Shown one piece after another: positions 30,808 to 42,419 of a stretch of DNA of 64,000 bases; position 1 is the first letter of the stretch; each line of letters begins with the position of its first letter. The stretch covers positions 43,321,431 to 43,385,430 of the forward strand of contig OZ024882.1 in NCBI GenBank assembly GCA_964017185.1, given 5' to 3'. The position numbers were made by a program, and so were the translations under genes. The notes beneath the pieces are model-generated. The model did not search any database, was not told the DNA's origin, and worked only from the letters and a program-made list of their open reading frames with translations. Origin of the DNA: Rugalucina vietnamica (lineage: Eukaryota; Mollusca; Bivalvia; Lucinida; Lucinidae).

Positions 30808-31695
30808 TCAGGTCAGGTCAGTTTAACTGCTACTGTAACATGTAATCAGTACTACCTGTTGTCATGCGGTGCAGATGGGGCTCGTTAGCCTTGGAGGGCA
30901 ACTCATCTAGGAGTTAAGCTAGTTCTCTACACAAAATCTAGCTGGGCAGGGGGAACTCATTAGTCTTGGTTGACAGCCCTCCTAGGAGTTTACAGGTCTC
31001 TAAACAAAACCTAAGAAAGGGTAGATGGAGCTCTTCAGCTGTGGCCAGCAATTCATCTAGGAGGAGGAAACTCCAAAATCAAACCTGTGTGTCTGGATAT
31101 GCCTAGTCCAGATATGCAAAGACTGTTTCGGTAGATGGAGCGGAAGAAATCATCTGATTCAACGGTTCAGAAAGCGATACAGCAACATGTTGTGGAACAT
31201 GCAGAGCGTGACAAGGCACTAAAGATGTTACGGTCATCCACTGCATCCAAACCCAACTCCAGACGTCTTGACCTGTGTCTTGCCTCTGGGCGCAGCTGGG
31301 CGAGGACTAGAGAATGAGGTTGACGTTGCGCACCTCTTCCTCACTATAATCCAATTTCATAGCGCATGTCATCTTATTTCTCAACACACAAGCACTTGCA
31401 TACACAACAATTTCATCACACTTGCACCCACATACCTACAAAGTCCTGTGGCGATGGGCGAGTGGCGAAGCAGCAGGTGTAGGACACACTGGGAGCTGTA
31501 GTTGCAGACCTGCACACAGGCGGCTCAGTTCTAATGGTCGTTTTCTGTGAGGAGAAGCAGTAAGAAGAATTCGGCAGTCGGCTGAGTGACTGAGCAGACC
31601 TATTTAGGACCGCACTGCTCACCCCCGTAGCATGGGGAAGGGGCTAGAAAAGGTGCCCTAAACAATTGCCTGCTTCAAACCCCCTGGCTGGTTAA
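30808..31695 (+). other. LINE 5' region
   Basis: Contains near-repeats of GCTCGTTAGCCTTGG / CTCATTAGTCTTGG each followed by CTCATCTAGGAGTT-like text, probably internal promoter or untranslated sequence. A 60-codon frame (31135-31317) is lysine-rich at its start, without recognisable ORF1 domains. Confidence 0.6.
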
Positions 31696-34600
31696 CCACG
31701 ATCAGCGGGGATCCCCTTAAGCGGTCGAAATACAAAGAAAAAAGCTAGAGTAATCCCCTTACGGATTGGCGCATGGAATGTGCGCACTTTAATGGATAGT
31801 GCTGGGTCAGATAGACCACAGCGTAGAATGGCCCTTGTGGGCAGAGAACTTGGGAGGTATGATATACAGATAGCTGCATTGAGTGAGACTCGGTTCGCAG
31901 ATGTTGGGGAGATCAAAGAAGTTGGTGCTGGATACACCTTCTTCTGTAGTGGACGCAAAAGTGAAGAGAGGCGTGAAGCAGGAATTGGCTTTGCCATCAA
32001 AACAGAACTTGTTGGTAAGCTGTCAGGATTGCCAAAAGGCATTAATGACCGTCTAATGACATTGAGACTTCCTCTGTCAGGCAATAAACATGCAACTATT
32101 GTCAGTGCTTATGCACCCACAATGACCAATCCAGATGAGGTCAAGGACAAGTTCTATGATGACCTAGACAATGTTATTTCTGCAACACCCCACACAGACA
32201 AGCTTATCCTTCTTGGCGACTTTAATGCCAGAGTGGGTACAGACCACCAGACCTGGGAAGGAGTTATAGGTCCAGAAGGGGTTGGAAAGTGCAACAGCAA
32301 TGGTCTCTTGCTTCTCAGGAAGTGTGCTGAACATGATCTTCTAATCACCAACACAGTCTTCCGTCTACCTAATAGGAACAAAACATCCTGGATGCATCCC
32401 CGTTCCAAACACTGGCATCTCATAGACTATGTCATCGTGCGGAGAACAGACAGGCAGGATGTTAAAGTGACAAAGACTATGTGTGGTGCAGACTGCTGGA
32501 CAGATCATAGACTGGTTGTCAGCAAACTCAACCTAAGAATACAGCCTGCGAGGCGACCTCAAGGCAAGAAAGCTCCTAAGAGACTGGATGTCTCAAAGCT
32601 GAATAAAGACAGCATGAGACAAGATTTCTTAACAGACATTTGCAACCAACTGGATGCAATGAATCTCAGTTCAGAGGACCCCGAAGAAAACTGGACAGTT
32701 TTCCATAAAACAGTTCTTTCTTCAGCTGCAAGCACCTTAGGCCATCCATCTCGCAAACATCAAGACTGGTTTGATGAGAATGATGATGAAATTCAGAGGC
32801 TTCTTGAAGAAAAGCACCGTTTGCTCAAGGCACATCAAGATGATACTAGCTCAGTATCAAAGAAAGCAGCCTACAGCAACATTTGTAAGACAGTCCAGAC
32901 CAAGCTTAGGGACATGCAAGATTCCTGGCTGAGGAAGAAAACAGAAGAAATTCAGTCTTTTGCGGATAGAAAGGACATGAAGAAATTTCATGATGCACTG
33001 AAAACCATTTATGGTCCAAAGAGTTCTGGAGCCACCACATTGCTCAGTGCAGATGGAAACACTCTTCTCACAGATAAAGAAGCTATCTTGGAAAGGTGGG
33101 CAGAACACTTCAATAGTGTGCTTAATCGACCATCAAGCATCAATCAGGATGCAATCGACAGACTTCCACAGATAGAGTGCAATGTTCTGTTAGATGAATT
33201 TCCTACCGTTACGGAAACAAGAAAAGCAGTTCAACAACTATCATCTGGCAAAGCCCCAGGTGCAGATGCAATTCCTGCCGACGTTTACAAGGCTGGGGGG
33301 CTACCCATGGCAGAGAAACTGACAGAGTTGTTTCACTGTATGTGGAGGAAGGAGGCTATCCCACAAGAATTTAAGGATGCATCCATAATCCACCTATACA
33401 AGCGGAAAGGAAATCCTCAAGTCTGTGACAATCACAGAGGTATCTCCCTCCTATCAATTGCTGGGAAGATACTTGCGAAAATTCTGTTGAATCGTCTGAA
33501 TGCTCATCTTGATCAGACGGGACTTATCCCTGAAAGTCAATGTGGATTCAGAAAAGACAGAGGGACAATAGACATGATCTTCACAGCAAGACAGCTTCAG
33601 AAGAAATGCCAAGAACAGAATGTAGATCTATACATGAAGTTTGTTGACCTCACCAAAGCTTTTGACACTGTTAGTCGTGATGGACTCTGGAAAATCATGG
33701 CCAAGTTTGGCTGTCCACCCAGATTCATAGCTATGGTGCGGCAGTTTCATGATGGCATGCAGGCACGTGTGCAGAATGATGGAGAGTTCTCTGAACCATT
33801 TGAAGTAACAAATGGGGTCAAACAAGGCTGTGTTCTGGCACCAACACTGTTCAGCATGATGTTTTCTGCCATGCTTATGGATGCTTTTCAGGACAGTGAC
33901 ACTGGTTTTCCAATCAGGTACTGTTTTGATGGCAACATATTCAACCTCAGAAGGTTGCAAGCCAAAACTAAGGTCCAGACTGATGTGCTAGATGAGCTCC
34001 TCCATGCAGATGATATGGATAAGAATGCCAACACAGAGGCAAAAATGCAAAGAGCCATGGATCAAGTCTCACAGTCATGTGATAACTATGATCTCACAAT
34101 CAGCACAAAAAAGACAGAGGTTGTACACCAACCAGCCCCCGGAAAACCATATAATGAACCAACCATCACTGTGAATGGGCAAAAACTGAAAGTTGTTGAC
34201 AAGTTCACCTACCTGGGAAGCACTCTCTCCAGAGCAGTGCATATTGATGATGAGATCACTGCCAGAATTGCAAAAGCTAGTGTGGCATTCGGAAGACTCC
34301 GTGCAAATGTCTGGGAGCGAAATGGAATCAAGCTTGACACCAAGCTGAAAGTCTACAAGGCTGTGGTACTGCCAACCCTCTTGTATGCATGTGAGACCTG
34401 GACAGTATACCAACGCCATGCAAAGAGACTTAACCATTTCCACTTAAGCTGTTTGAGAAAGTTGTTAAAAATCAAGTGGCAGGACAAGATTCCAGACACA
34501 GAGGTCCTGAGGAAAGCAGGGATGCAAAGCATGCATACAGTCTTAAAGCTAGCACAGCTAAGATGGACTGGCCATGTTATGAGAATGCCTGATGCGCGAC

Positions 34601-34971
34601 TTCCAAAGAAAGTTTTCTATGGAGAACTACAGGAGGGAAAGCGCTCTCAAGGTGGCCAGAAGAAACGCTACAAAGACACCCTCAAAGCCTCTCTGAAGGA
34701 TTTCGAAATACCAATGGGGTCCTGGGAACAGACTGCACAGGAGCGATCAAAGTGGCGAGGTCTCATCAACAAAGGAGCAGCTCTCTATGAAAAGAAGAGA
34801 ATCTGTGAAACTGAAAGAAAGCGAAGAGAGCGCAAAGCCAAAACAAATGTGCCACCAGCAGACTCTATGACATTGACGTGCTCTACTTGCAACCGACAGT
34901 TTAGAGCCAGAATTGGCCTAGTCAGCCATCAAAGAACTCACCAACACACATCAGCACTATTCAAGAAATAA
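31696..34971 (+). CDS. LINE ORF: APE endonuclease, reverse transcriptase and C2H2 finger
   Basis: The frame is open from 31696 to TAA 34969-34971. Counting from codon 31780, the endonuclease has SETRF (about 35-39), GDFNAR (146-151), IDYVIV (215-220) and TDHRLV (241-246). The reverse transcriptase has VDLTKAFDTV, GVKQGCVLAP and the catalytic LLHADD. The C-terminus has a CSTC..H..H zinc finger. The N-terminal endonuclease motif GAWNVRTL lies upstream of the first in-frame ATG (31792), so translation must start at a non-AUG codon (GTG 31780 is too late) or by another route such as reinitiation. There are no internal stops. RNase H motifs were not seen. Confidence 0.9.
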   Translation, partial: PRSAGIPLSGRNTKKKARVIPLRIGAWNVRTLMDSAGSDRPQRRMALVGRELGRYDIQIAALSETRFADVGEIKEVGAGYTFFCSGRKSEERREAGIGFAIKTELVGKLSGLPKGINDRLMTLRLPLSGNKHATIVSAYAPTMTNPDEVKDKFYDDLDNVISATPHTDKLILLGDFNARVGTDHQTWEGVIGPEGVGKCNSNGLLLLRKCAEHDLLITNTVFRLPNRNKTSWMHPRSKHWHLIDYVIVRRTDRQDVKVTKTMCGADCWTDHRLVVSKLNLRIQPARRPQGKKAPKRLDVSKLNKDSMRQDFLTDICNQLDAMNLSSEDPEENWTVFHKTVLSSAASTLGHPSRKHQDWFDENDDEIQRLLEEKHRLLKAHQDDTSSVSKKAAYSNICKTVQTKLRDMQDSWLRKKTEEIQSFADRKDMKKFHDALKTIYGPKSSGATTLLSADGNTLLTDKEAILERWAEHFNSVLNRPSSINQDAIDRLPQIECNVLLDEFPTVTETRKAVQQLSSGKAPGADAIPADVYKAGGLPMAEKLTELFHCMWRKEAIPQEFKDASIIHLYKRKGNPQVCDNHRGISLLSIAGKILAKILLNRLNAHLDQTGLIPESQCGFRKDRGTIDMIFTARQLQKKCQEQNVDLYMKFVDLTKAFDTVSRDGLWKIMAKFGCPPRFIAMVRQFHDGMQARVQNDGEFSEPFEVTNGVKQGCVLAPTLFSMMFSAMLMDAFQDSDTGFPIRYCFDGNIFNLRRLQAKTKVQTDVLDELLHADDMDKNANTEAKMQRAMDQVSQSCDNYDLTISTKKTEVVHQPAPGKPYNEPTITVNGQKLKVVDKFTYLGSTLSRAVHIDDEITARIAKASVAFGRLRANVWERNGIKLDTKLKVYKAVVLPTLLYACETWTVYQRHAKRLNHFHLSCLRKLLKIKWQDKIPDTEVLRKAGMQSMHTVLKLAQLRWTGHVMRMPDARLPKKVFYGELQEGKRSQGGQKKRYKDTLKASLKDFEIPMGSWEQTAQERSKWRGLINKGAALYEKKRICETERKRRERKAKTNVPPADSMTLTCSTCNRQFRARIGLVSHQRTHQHTSALFKK

Positions 34972-35006
34972 TGATGGTCTTTCTCATTAGTGAGAGACGA
35001 ACTATC

Positions 35007-35018
35007 ATAATACACGAT
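35007..35018. repeat. LINE target-site duplication, right
   Basis: ATAATACACGAT, identical to 30796-30807. Confidence 0.9.
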
Positions 35019-35454
35019 GTAGCAAACTGCTTATATATTGGGTACACATTCTTCGCGTACTTTATCGAGTCTTACCGACGGTGCACGAATCAATTACGAT
35101 AATATCGATAATTTATTATACAGCGTCATAGCGACTTAATTTATGCAATGCATAAAGGTCAACGTCGGGTGAATATTTTTGGACTATAATAAATAAAAAT
35201 TATGGTTTAACATAATGTTGTGAACAATTTAACTATAATCATAACATGCACCAACAGAAAAAGATGGGATGATTTTTTTCTTCTATGCATGACCAAACAA
35301 TAAAATTAAGCACGAATATGGCTTATTTCATAAGCTCCTGCTTTTGTAAATTCAATGATGAACAATATTTTACCTGAAGGGAAATGTAGCTTTGGATTCC
35401 ATGAAATAATTAAAGACTGCTCAGTGATGAGAAGGATCTAAGGTGGCAATTAGA

Positions 35455-35655
35455 AAAAACTGTGAGTTGAAAGTGGTGAGCTGTGAGTTGAAATCTGTGA
35501 GATGCAATTTGTGAGTTGAAAACTATGAGTTGCGAGTTGAAAACTGTGTTGCAAGTTGTGAATTGAAAACTGTAAGTTGCGAGTTGAAAAATGTGAGTTG
35601 CGAGTTGAAAAACTGTGAGTTGCATGTTTAAAACTGTGAGCTGCAAGTTGAATCA
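35455..35655. repeat. Minisatellite of GAGTTG(A)AAACTGT units
   Basis: About a dozen imperfect 14-22 bp units of GTGAGTTGCGAGTTGAAAA. The open frames here are repeat artefacts. Confidence 0.9.
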
Positions 35656-35764
35656 ATAATTCATTTTAAGATCTAAGAAGAAATAATCTGAACAAAAAAT
35701 GGAACTAGAGGATTAAAACTCCAGTTTTTTTAAAGCAACACTAGGACACACTAGAACAAAGAGT

Positions 35765-36044
35765 CATCAGGAAAACATATCCATGAAAAGTTTACCCCCT
35801 TAAACCCTACTTTTATAAAGAATAACTGGGGTTTGCAGGGGTATACCTAATTTTGTTATTTTTGATCCAAAACATACATTGTGCATACTCGTTAGAACCG
35901 CCTCGGCGAGGCGGTTCTAATGTGTACCCACAATGTATGTTTTGAGCAAAAGTATTGAAAATATCAAAAAATTTTCTTGTGAAATTTTCAATTTTTACAG
36001 CTGAAAAAAATCTCTGTCTGTTGCATGCGCATGTTTTCGTAATG
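35765..36044 (+). mobile_element. Family A MITE
   Basis: Ends CATCAGGAAAAC and GTTTTCGTAATG; core GCCTCGGCGAGGCGG, outer arms CATACATTGTG. Confidence 0.9.
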
Positions 36045-36895
36045 TATCATGCTCTCTCATGACTGTTTCAATAAAAAATCAATTGCCAAAGTTGTTACTC
36101 ATATATAAATTTGGGGTTTGATTGTGAGTATCAAAATATACAAAGAGCAATGGGGGGGGGGGGAGGAAGAGAGCTGAAAATAAAGCTACTTCATTCAAGA
36201 CCACATTATGATTTTCTGACATACAATGCACCGCATGTCTAATATTGCTCCAAATGGACATGTTCACAAATGAGAAATGAAATACGCACAACAACCATTC
36301 AACAACATGCATACACACAATTACCATGTAGAAACATATCTCGTATCTGATCAGCATGATTGCCAGCTGAAATATGGATAAATATGAAAAAATACAACAC
36401 AGTACTCGGAGGCTATGTATAGTAGTTTTAAGCATGCTTGCAGGCATGCAAGTCTATTCGCATAATGATATCTCAAATTTTTCAAAACTGACCTAGTTAT
36501 TTCATCCCATTTTGATCTGATATATCAAAAAAATTGTTCCATTTAAATGTTCCACAGGAAAAAAAAAACATGTATTTTTTATCTTTTTTTTTTTTTTCAA
36601 ATTAAATGTGCCTTCAATTTTGATGCTACACTCCTTGCAATCTCTGTTGTCACTTCAAAGGTCACTCTTGATTCTGTGTTTTCCGTTTACTCAATATGTA
36701 CATGCGACAATGCAGGTCATATAACAGACTTTGTGTAAATTTTGCTGGGATCATTTTAACTGCTACCTTTATTGTGCAAAGGAGAGTCTTATTACTAGTT
36801 ACCTTTCCAATAGCACAGACTAAAACAAGTTCTAATGATTTATAACCTTGGACTTTAAAAGTGATTACCTTCAAGTTTTACTGCACATGGCAGAC
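36045..36895. other. Intron, nothing recognised
   Basis: AT-rich, with a G10 run near 36152 and a short GCATGCTTGCAGGCATGC palindrome at about 36432. No gene seen. Confidence 0.5.
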
Positions 36896-36898
36896 TAA

Positions 36899-37662
36899 AG
36901 TCCAATTCGCATGCGCCAAAAATACACACGTGTAAATATACTCCGGTGTGCAAATTTTACTCGGGGTAAGTAAATGGCGCATGCGAACGCAAATACACAC
37001 CGGAGTATATTTACATATGGGTAAATTTACTCCTGGGTCTGACCAGATGCAAATTTTATTTTTACAAATACACACGTGTAAATTTACTATTATGTCCCAT
37101 GCGAACGCAAAGTAAAATTTACCCATGAGTATTTTTATTTCAAGTCAATATTCTGCTTTTAGATAACGAATTTTCACATTTTTTGTTCCTAACTGATTAT
37201 ATGACAGTTGCTGAAAGCCTGAAACTGTGGACATTGTTGCTAAATAAGAGTTTATTGCCATTCATAACATTTTAGATCATATGGAGTGCAAACAGCCACA
37301 CTATTTCTTCATCATTCTTGGTTAGGATTCTTGGGGCATTTTAACAGTAATTCCTTGTAAAAGGATGAAAAAAGGGAACTGTATAACTGCTAAGGTTATG
37401 CCTGACCATTACATGATTCCCCTCTGCTGCCAAAGTCTACATGAACACCTTGAAGCAGCCTCTTCTTGTTTTGCAAATACAGAAAACTTAAATGAACAGG
37501 TTTTAATCCAGAAATGATAAATTTACCTACAAAAATACTCCTGCGATAAAACCCATGCGAACGCAATTTAAATTTACTCTCAGGTTGATTTGCACACCGG
37601 AGTATAAATACACACCGGAGTATATTTACACGTGTGTATTTTTTGCGCATGCGAATTGGACT
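36899..37662. mobile_element. 764-bp TIR element with TAA target duplication (Harbinger-like)
   Basis: Inverted ends AGTCCAATTCGCATGCGC / GCGCATGCGAATTGGACT extend to about 50 bp. Several internal copies of ACACACCGGAGTATATTTAC occur in both orientations, with TAA directly on each side. Non-autonomous. Confidence 0.8.
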
Positions 37663-38216
37663 TAAGGTACAGGCTAGCATCATGTTTCTGTCTCTCAAAT
37701 AAATTGTCAAAATGCGGATTTTGTTGGAAGATCTTGAAATATTTATGGTAATTAACACCACATACAGTTTTTTTTTTATCATAAGTACCACTATAATACA
37801 GAATAATAAATTATAACAGTGCAAGAACTAAAGCTGGAAAAGTGCATGGGATTTTGATAAAAGATGAAGCTTAAAATATCTGGTAGATCCTTTCAAAACC
37901 CCCCACCATTTAAGTAAAATAAAATGGTGCCATATAATACTGGAGTAGCAGCGAGACAGCTGAGCATTTGAATACTTTTTGAATGATAAATATTAACATG
38001 CTAAGTATATAGACATGAAATATAATTTAAAAAGTTAAAAGCATGCAGAAGATTATAAGCTACTTAAATATTACTACAATATTTAATTATATATTTTTTT
38101 AAAAAAAAAAAAAACATGTATAATTTAATGATATTGAAGGTATAATGTCAATACATTTCTCAAAGAATAAAGACTGGATATGAAACTTTATATTGTTTGA
38201 CTTGGATTATAATATA

Positions 38217-38452
38217 TGAGCAGCCTCATGAGAAAACCAACAATCTGCATATGGGAAAACAAAGACGCAGATCAGCTTAGCGGTAACCGCGAAGCTGATC
38301 AGCGCCTTTGTTTTCGCTACACGGATAGTACATTTTCTCCTCTTCTTAAATCCAAAATTTCAAGCTTCTAGCCTGCTCCTGTGACTGTACATCCCGATTT
38401 GTGTCGGACCTGGTCGGAAACCACATTGTTGGTTTTCTCACGAGATGACTCA
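38217..38452 (+). mobile_element. Family B MITE
   Basis: Starts TGAGCAGCCTCATGAG, ends CTCACGAGATGACTCA; intact core. Confidence 0.9.
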
Positions 38453-38499
38453 TATAGTGAATGAGATGTTTCCATTTTTTAGTTTGGGTTATTATAATG

Positions 38500-38725
38500 T
38501 AGAAGAGCAGAAAGAGGGGGTATCTGATGACAAGTGAAAATCATAATTTAAAACCCTGTGTTGTGGGTGCTCATTAGAATACCCTTGGCGAGGCAATTTT
38601 AATAAGCAGGCATAACATAGAGCTTTTTTTCTATGCAAGACGGGTCCAGTTTCTGGAACCAAAAATTTCCCCATTTGGCTGAAAAAATTCCCAACTGACA
38701 TAAAAAATTCCCAATTAGCAGAAAA
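38500..38725. mobile_element. Remnant of family A joined to a GGGAATTTTTT-type element
   Basis: GTTGTGGGTGCTCATTAGAA and GGCGAGGCAATT recall the family A core; AAAAATTCCCAACTGACA recalls the element at 2073-2426. Confidence 0.4.
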
Positions 38726-38958
38726 CCTCAATTCTTTAGTTAATCTTTCAAAATTTGGCTAAAATTCAAACTATTTTTTCCGCCAAATAAACAGAAAAAT
38801 TGTGATTTTTGTTTTTTCAATTTCATTGGTACCAAACATTTTCAAAAACGGTGAGACAAATTTAAAGCCCTGTAACATTAGGTTTTATGAAGAACTATCA
38901 ATTATCAACAGATACACTCTTTTCTGTTCTTCTGAAAACATTTTTACAATTTCCTCAC

Positions 38959-39171
38959 CTTGACATTCTGCAGTGTGCATCACCGTAATCTCCCTGTCCT
39001 CCTGACACGCTTTCTGTCGCAGCATGCACTCATTGCTGTACGTTGTGCCGTCACTGCCGCAGACTGGTGCCACTGTCTGATCACATGACGCTTCACACTG
39101 ACATTTTGGTTCACGTTCCGCATCGAGTTTGCACACCTGCTGTCCTTCGCATTTGATTCCATCGCATGGAT
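38959..39171 (-). CDS. AGRN: Agrin exon 2: FS module 2
   Basis: A whole FS module in one phase 1-1 exon. The acceptor is TATTTCAG, and the donor is GTGAGG after a split codon. Key residues are PCDGIKCEG, CQCEASC and [21 protein letters not shown], giving the ten-cysteine EGF/Kazal pattern. The first codon is completed by the last base of exon 1 to give Asn, as in C-N-P-C. The exon sits about 5.5 kb downstream of exon 1, with MITEs of families A, B, G and a 1.5-kb TIR element in that intron. Function is inferred from family: FS modules of agrin bind growth factors, inhibit proteases weakly and carry glycan attachment regions. Confidence 0.9.
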
Positions 39172-39286
39172 CTGAAATATATTGATTGATTTGATTATTT
39201 ATGTCCTGGTTAAATAATATCTTAAAAGTCATGTTTGGACTGAGCCACTTCTTCGGCCTTACACTGACATTTCGGTTCCCATTCTG

Positions 39287-39558
39287 CATCAGGAAAACAT
39301 GTCCCTGTAATGTATACCCCCTTAAACCCCACTTTTATATTGTAAAACTGGGGTATGCAGGGGTATACCTATTTTTCTTATTTTTGCCCCAAAACATAGA
39401 TTGTGGGTACTCGTTAGAGGCGAGGTGGTTCTAATGTGTACCCACAATCTATGTTTTGAGCAAATATAAGAAAAATATCAAAATTTTTCTACTGAAATTT
39501 TTCAATTTTTACAACTTAAAAAATCTCTGTATATTACATGGGCGTGTTTTCGTAATTG
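39287..39558 (+). mobile_element. Family A MITE upstream of agrin exon 2
   Basis: Ends CATCAGGAAAAC and GTTTTCGTAATTG; core shortened to GAGGCGAGGTGG. It begins about 115 bp from exon 2, next to a short text resembling exon 2 (ACACTGACATTTCGGTTCCC at about 39260). Confidence 0.85.
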
Positions 39559-39651
39559 CATCCAGCTTACACAACTATTGACTGAAAAATAGAATTATAA
39601 GAACAAATCAAGTCCCAGTCAATTACAGTATTGGCCACACTATATACACAC

Positions 39652-39864
39652 TACTGTAAATTCGGAAATTTTCGCGAGACTTTTATTTCGCGAATTTACG
39701 ATTTCTGAATTATTAGCGAGTTCTTGAATTCGCGAGCGAGTACTCGTGTAGTCTATAAAGCTTATAGTAATTCTTTATTAGCGAGAACTTTATTTTCGCG
39801 AAGCAACGACTTCGCGAATATTAGCGAAAATTAAGTTCTCGCGAAAATTTCCAGATTTACAGTA
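39652..39864. mobile_element. 213-bp palindromic TIR MITE, Tc1/mariner-like
   Basis: Inverted ends TACTGTAAATTCGGAAATTT / AAATTTCCAGATTTACAGTA with repeated TTCGCGAA motifs and TA at both edges. Confidence 0.85.
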
Positions 39865-39979
39865 TATAATGCACCAAAATTTCTTACATATATATTGATG
39901 CAACATCGCAAGACACATGACTAAATAAGGTGGGATGATTTCAAGTTGGATTGATTGGGCAACAATCTTCATCAAGGCC

Positions 39980-40112
39980 ATCAGGATAAGTTACATGTCA
40001 GTTTTGTGTAAACCCCCTTAAACCCCACTTTTATATAGCAAACTGGGGTATGCAGGGGTATACCTATTTTTCATATTTTTGCTCCAAAACATAGATTGTG
40101 GGTACTTGTGTA
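39980..40112 (+). mobile_element. Half of a family A MITE
   Basis: CATCAGGATAAG through CATAGATTGTGGGTACTTG; it stops before the palindrome centre. Confidence 0.8.
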
Positions 40113-40580
40113 CAAAGATACTTGTGTACAAAGACACATTGTAGCCAGAATAAATTTTCATGCTTATTTTTTAGCTTGAATGTTTGCCATATCAAAATCA
40201 ATGCCATATCAAAATCAATTTGCTCAGATATTTTCTTTATGTTAGGAGATGGTGGGTGGGGGCTTCCATTTCAAGTAAAAGGTAAGCAGGGCTTAAAATT
40301 TGATGGATTAGTTTTCAAAGAATTAATTCTAATGGTTATCAGGCCAAATTCTGATTTAATTGTGATTAAGTTTTCATCTAAAGGGACTTAATGGGATTGC
40401 CTCCTGAATGTGAACTAACACAATTTATTCAGAACTTAAACATTTGACATGTTCCATGGGATAACTGGTTTTCCAGTTCTAAGCCCAACATAGTACATTA
40501 AGGAACACTTGTTACTTGATTTTCCAAGGATAAAAATGTGTCTATAGGACCTGGTAGTCAGTTATGCATTAAAAAATAAA

Positions 40581-40789
40581 TGAGCCGCCGCGTGGGAAAA
40601 CCAACAATCTGCATAGGCGAAAACAAAGACGCAGATCAGCTTCGCGGTAACCGCCACATGGATAATACAATTCCTCTTCTACTTAAATCCCAAATTTCAA
40701 GCTTCTATCTCTTTTCTGTGCTTGTACAGGCCGGTTTGTGTCAGACCTGTTCGGAAACCACATTGTTGGTTTTCCCACGAGACGGCTCA
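40581..40789 (+). mobile_element. Family B MITE lacking one core arm
   Basis: Starts TGAGCCGCCGCGTGGG, ends CCCACGAGACGGCTCA; the core stops at CTTCGCGGTAACCGC, then joins CACATGGATAATAC. Confidence 0.85.
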
Positions 40790-41074
40790 AATGTGCTAAT
40801 CTGAGACTTTGGGATGTGCCATACTGATTTTTCATGCATATTTAGTTATCATATTTGGGTTTCGATCAAATGCAATATATCCTTTCTGAAAGAATTGTCG
40901 CTCCATACAATTTCAAGGAGAAATCATTATCCCCTATAGAAATCTTACTCTCAAAGTTTTCTTTCACATCTACAGTCCCAGTCATTAATCTTCTAAGTTC
41001 CAAGAAATACCCTGAAAACCAGTTAAAGGGAAAATTTGATGATCGTTGAAAGATAATTTTGTTGATTCTCCATA

Positions 41075-41155
41075 AAAACCTATGTTGTGGGTACTCATTT
41101 GAATCGCCTAGGCAAGGCGATTCAAATGAGTACCCACTACATAGGTTTTTATGAA
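41075..41155. repeat. Isolated palindrome related to the family A core
   Basis: AAACCTATGTTGTGGGTACT..GAATCGCC TAGG CAAGGCGATTC and inverse, about 80 bp. Both arms carry the same differences from family A. Confidence 0.8.
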
Positions 41156-41446
41156 GAAATAAGCAAACTGATCCCTAAACTGTCATAAAATACGCCATTC
41201 ACTCGGTCTTCCAAGTTCTAAGACATAACCTAATCAATCTTAATCTTGAGAATAATTAAATCAAACGGCTTGATCCGCCTCTTGTAGAAGCTTCCATTAG
41301 ATGGCAATGCAGAATCAATAGGAATTTACAGCCTTTACGTGACCAAGATCTAATAGAAAAATCAAATATTTATTCCTGTTTTGAGGCCTCAGACTGCGAT
41401 GTCATGAAATGCTTTTAATGAGAAGTTGGGGAAGAAATTTCCCCTT

Positions 41447-41725
41447 CATTATGAAAACATGCCCATGCAATATACAGAGATTTTTGTATACTTAAAAAAT
41501 TGAAAATTTCATCGGAAAATTTTTGATATTTTTCTTATTTTTGCTCAAAACATAGATGATAGGTACACGTTAGAACCGCCTCGCCGAGGCGGTTCTAACG
41601 AGTACCCACAATCTATGTTTTGGAGCAAAAATAAGAAAAATAGGTATACCCCTGTATACCCCAGTTTTACTATGTAACAGTGGGGTTCAAGGGGGTATTC
41701 ATTGCACGGACATGTTTTCTTGATG
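41447..41725 (-). mobile_element. Family A MITE, reverse orientation
   Basis: Ends CATTATGAAAAC and GTTTTCTTGATG; core GCCTCGCCGAGGCGG. Confidence 0.9.
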
Positions 41726-41942
41726 TCACTGAGCTTGACAATAAAACATCTTAAATTATGCACAAGTTTTTAGCAACTAGAACCCTTATGTGGAATACTG
41801 TGGAAATTGACTTCTGTCTCAGCAAAGCAATCAAGTCTATTACCCTACATGTACTTCCATGGAAGTATGCTGTATATGTCAAGTGTGCAAAATGCTGCTT
41901 TTTCTATTGTCCCAACAATAAAGTATATGTAACATACATGTT

Positions 41943-42223
41943 CATCAGGAAAACATGTCCGTACAGTATTTACCCCCTTGAACCCCACTTTTATATAGCA
42001 AAACTGGGGTACGCCGGGGTATACCTATTTTTCTTATTAATTTGCTCCAAAACATAGATTGTGGGTACTCGTTAGAACCGCCTCGCCGAGGCGGTTCTAA
42101 CATGTACCCACAATCTATGTTTTGAGCAAAAATAAGAAAAATATCAAAAATTTTCTGATGGAATTTTCAATTTTTACAGGTGAAAAAAATCTCTGTATAT
42201 TGCATGGGCAAGTTTTCGTAATG
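41943..42223 (+). mobile_element. Family A MITE
   Basis: Ends CATCAGGAAAAC and GTTTTCGTAATG; perfect core. Confidence 0.9.
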
Positions 42224-42419
42224 TTAAATGCCATGCTTGTTGCTTGTTTGTTTAAACCTAAGAGACAAATATTTAAGTCATATGTCAAAATTGTCTTGAG
42301 TAACAACAAAGCTCAGCCGCAGCACATTTCCAACCCCAACCTCTCCCAGAGTCATGATGTTCATGCTCCATCTACATCACATTGTATCAAACACCTGACT
42401 CATGATCAATACTAATAAT

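Larger units (their letters stand above)
30808..35006 (+). mobile_element. Full-length non-LTR retrotransposon (LINE, APE type)
   Basis: A 4.2-kb element with perfect 12-bp target duplications, a 5' region of about 890 bp and one long intact ORF. The 3' tail after the stop is very short (35 bp) and folds into a hairpin (GATGGTCTTTCTCA, TTAG, TGAGAGACGAACTATC). There is no poly-A. It lies antisense in the agrin intron between exons 2 and 3. The family is not certain; it resembles molluscan LINEs often annotated as craniofacial development protein 2-like. It is apparently young. Confidence 0.9.

Noticed and set aside
37396-37824. 142-codon minus-strand ORF
   Set aside because: It overlaps the right inverted end of the TIR element at 36899-37662, so it is a by-product of that repeat.
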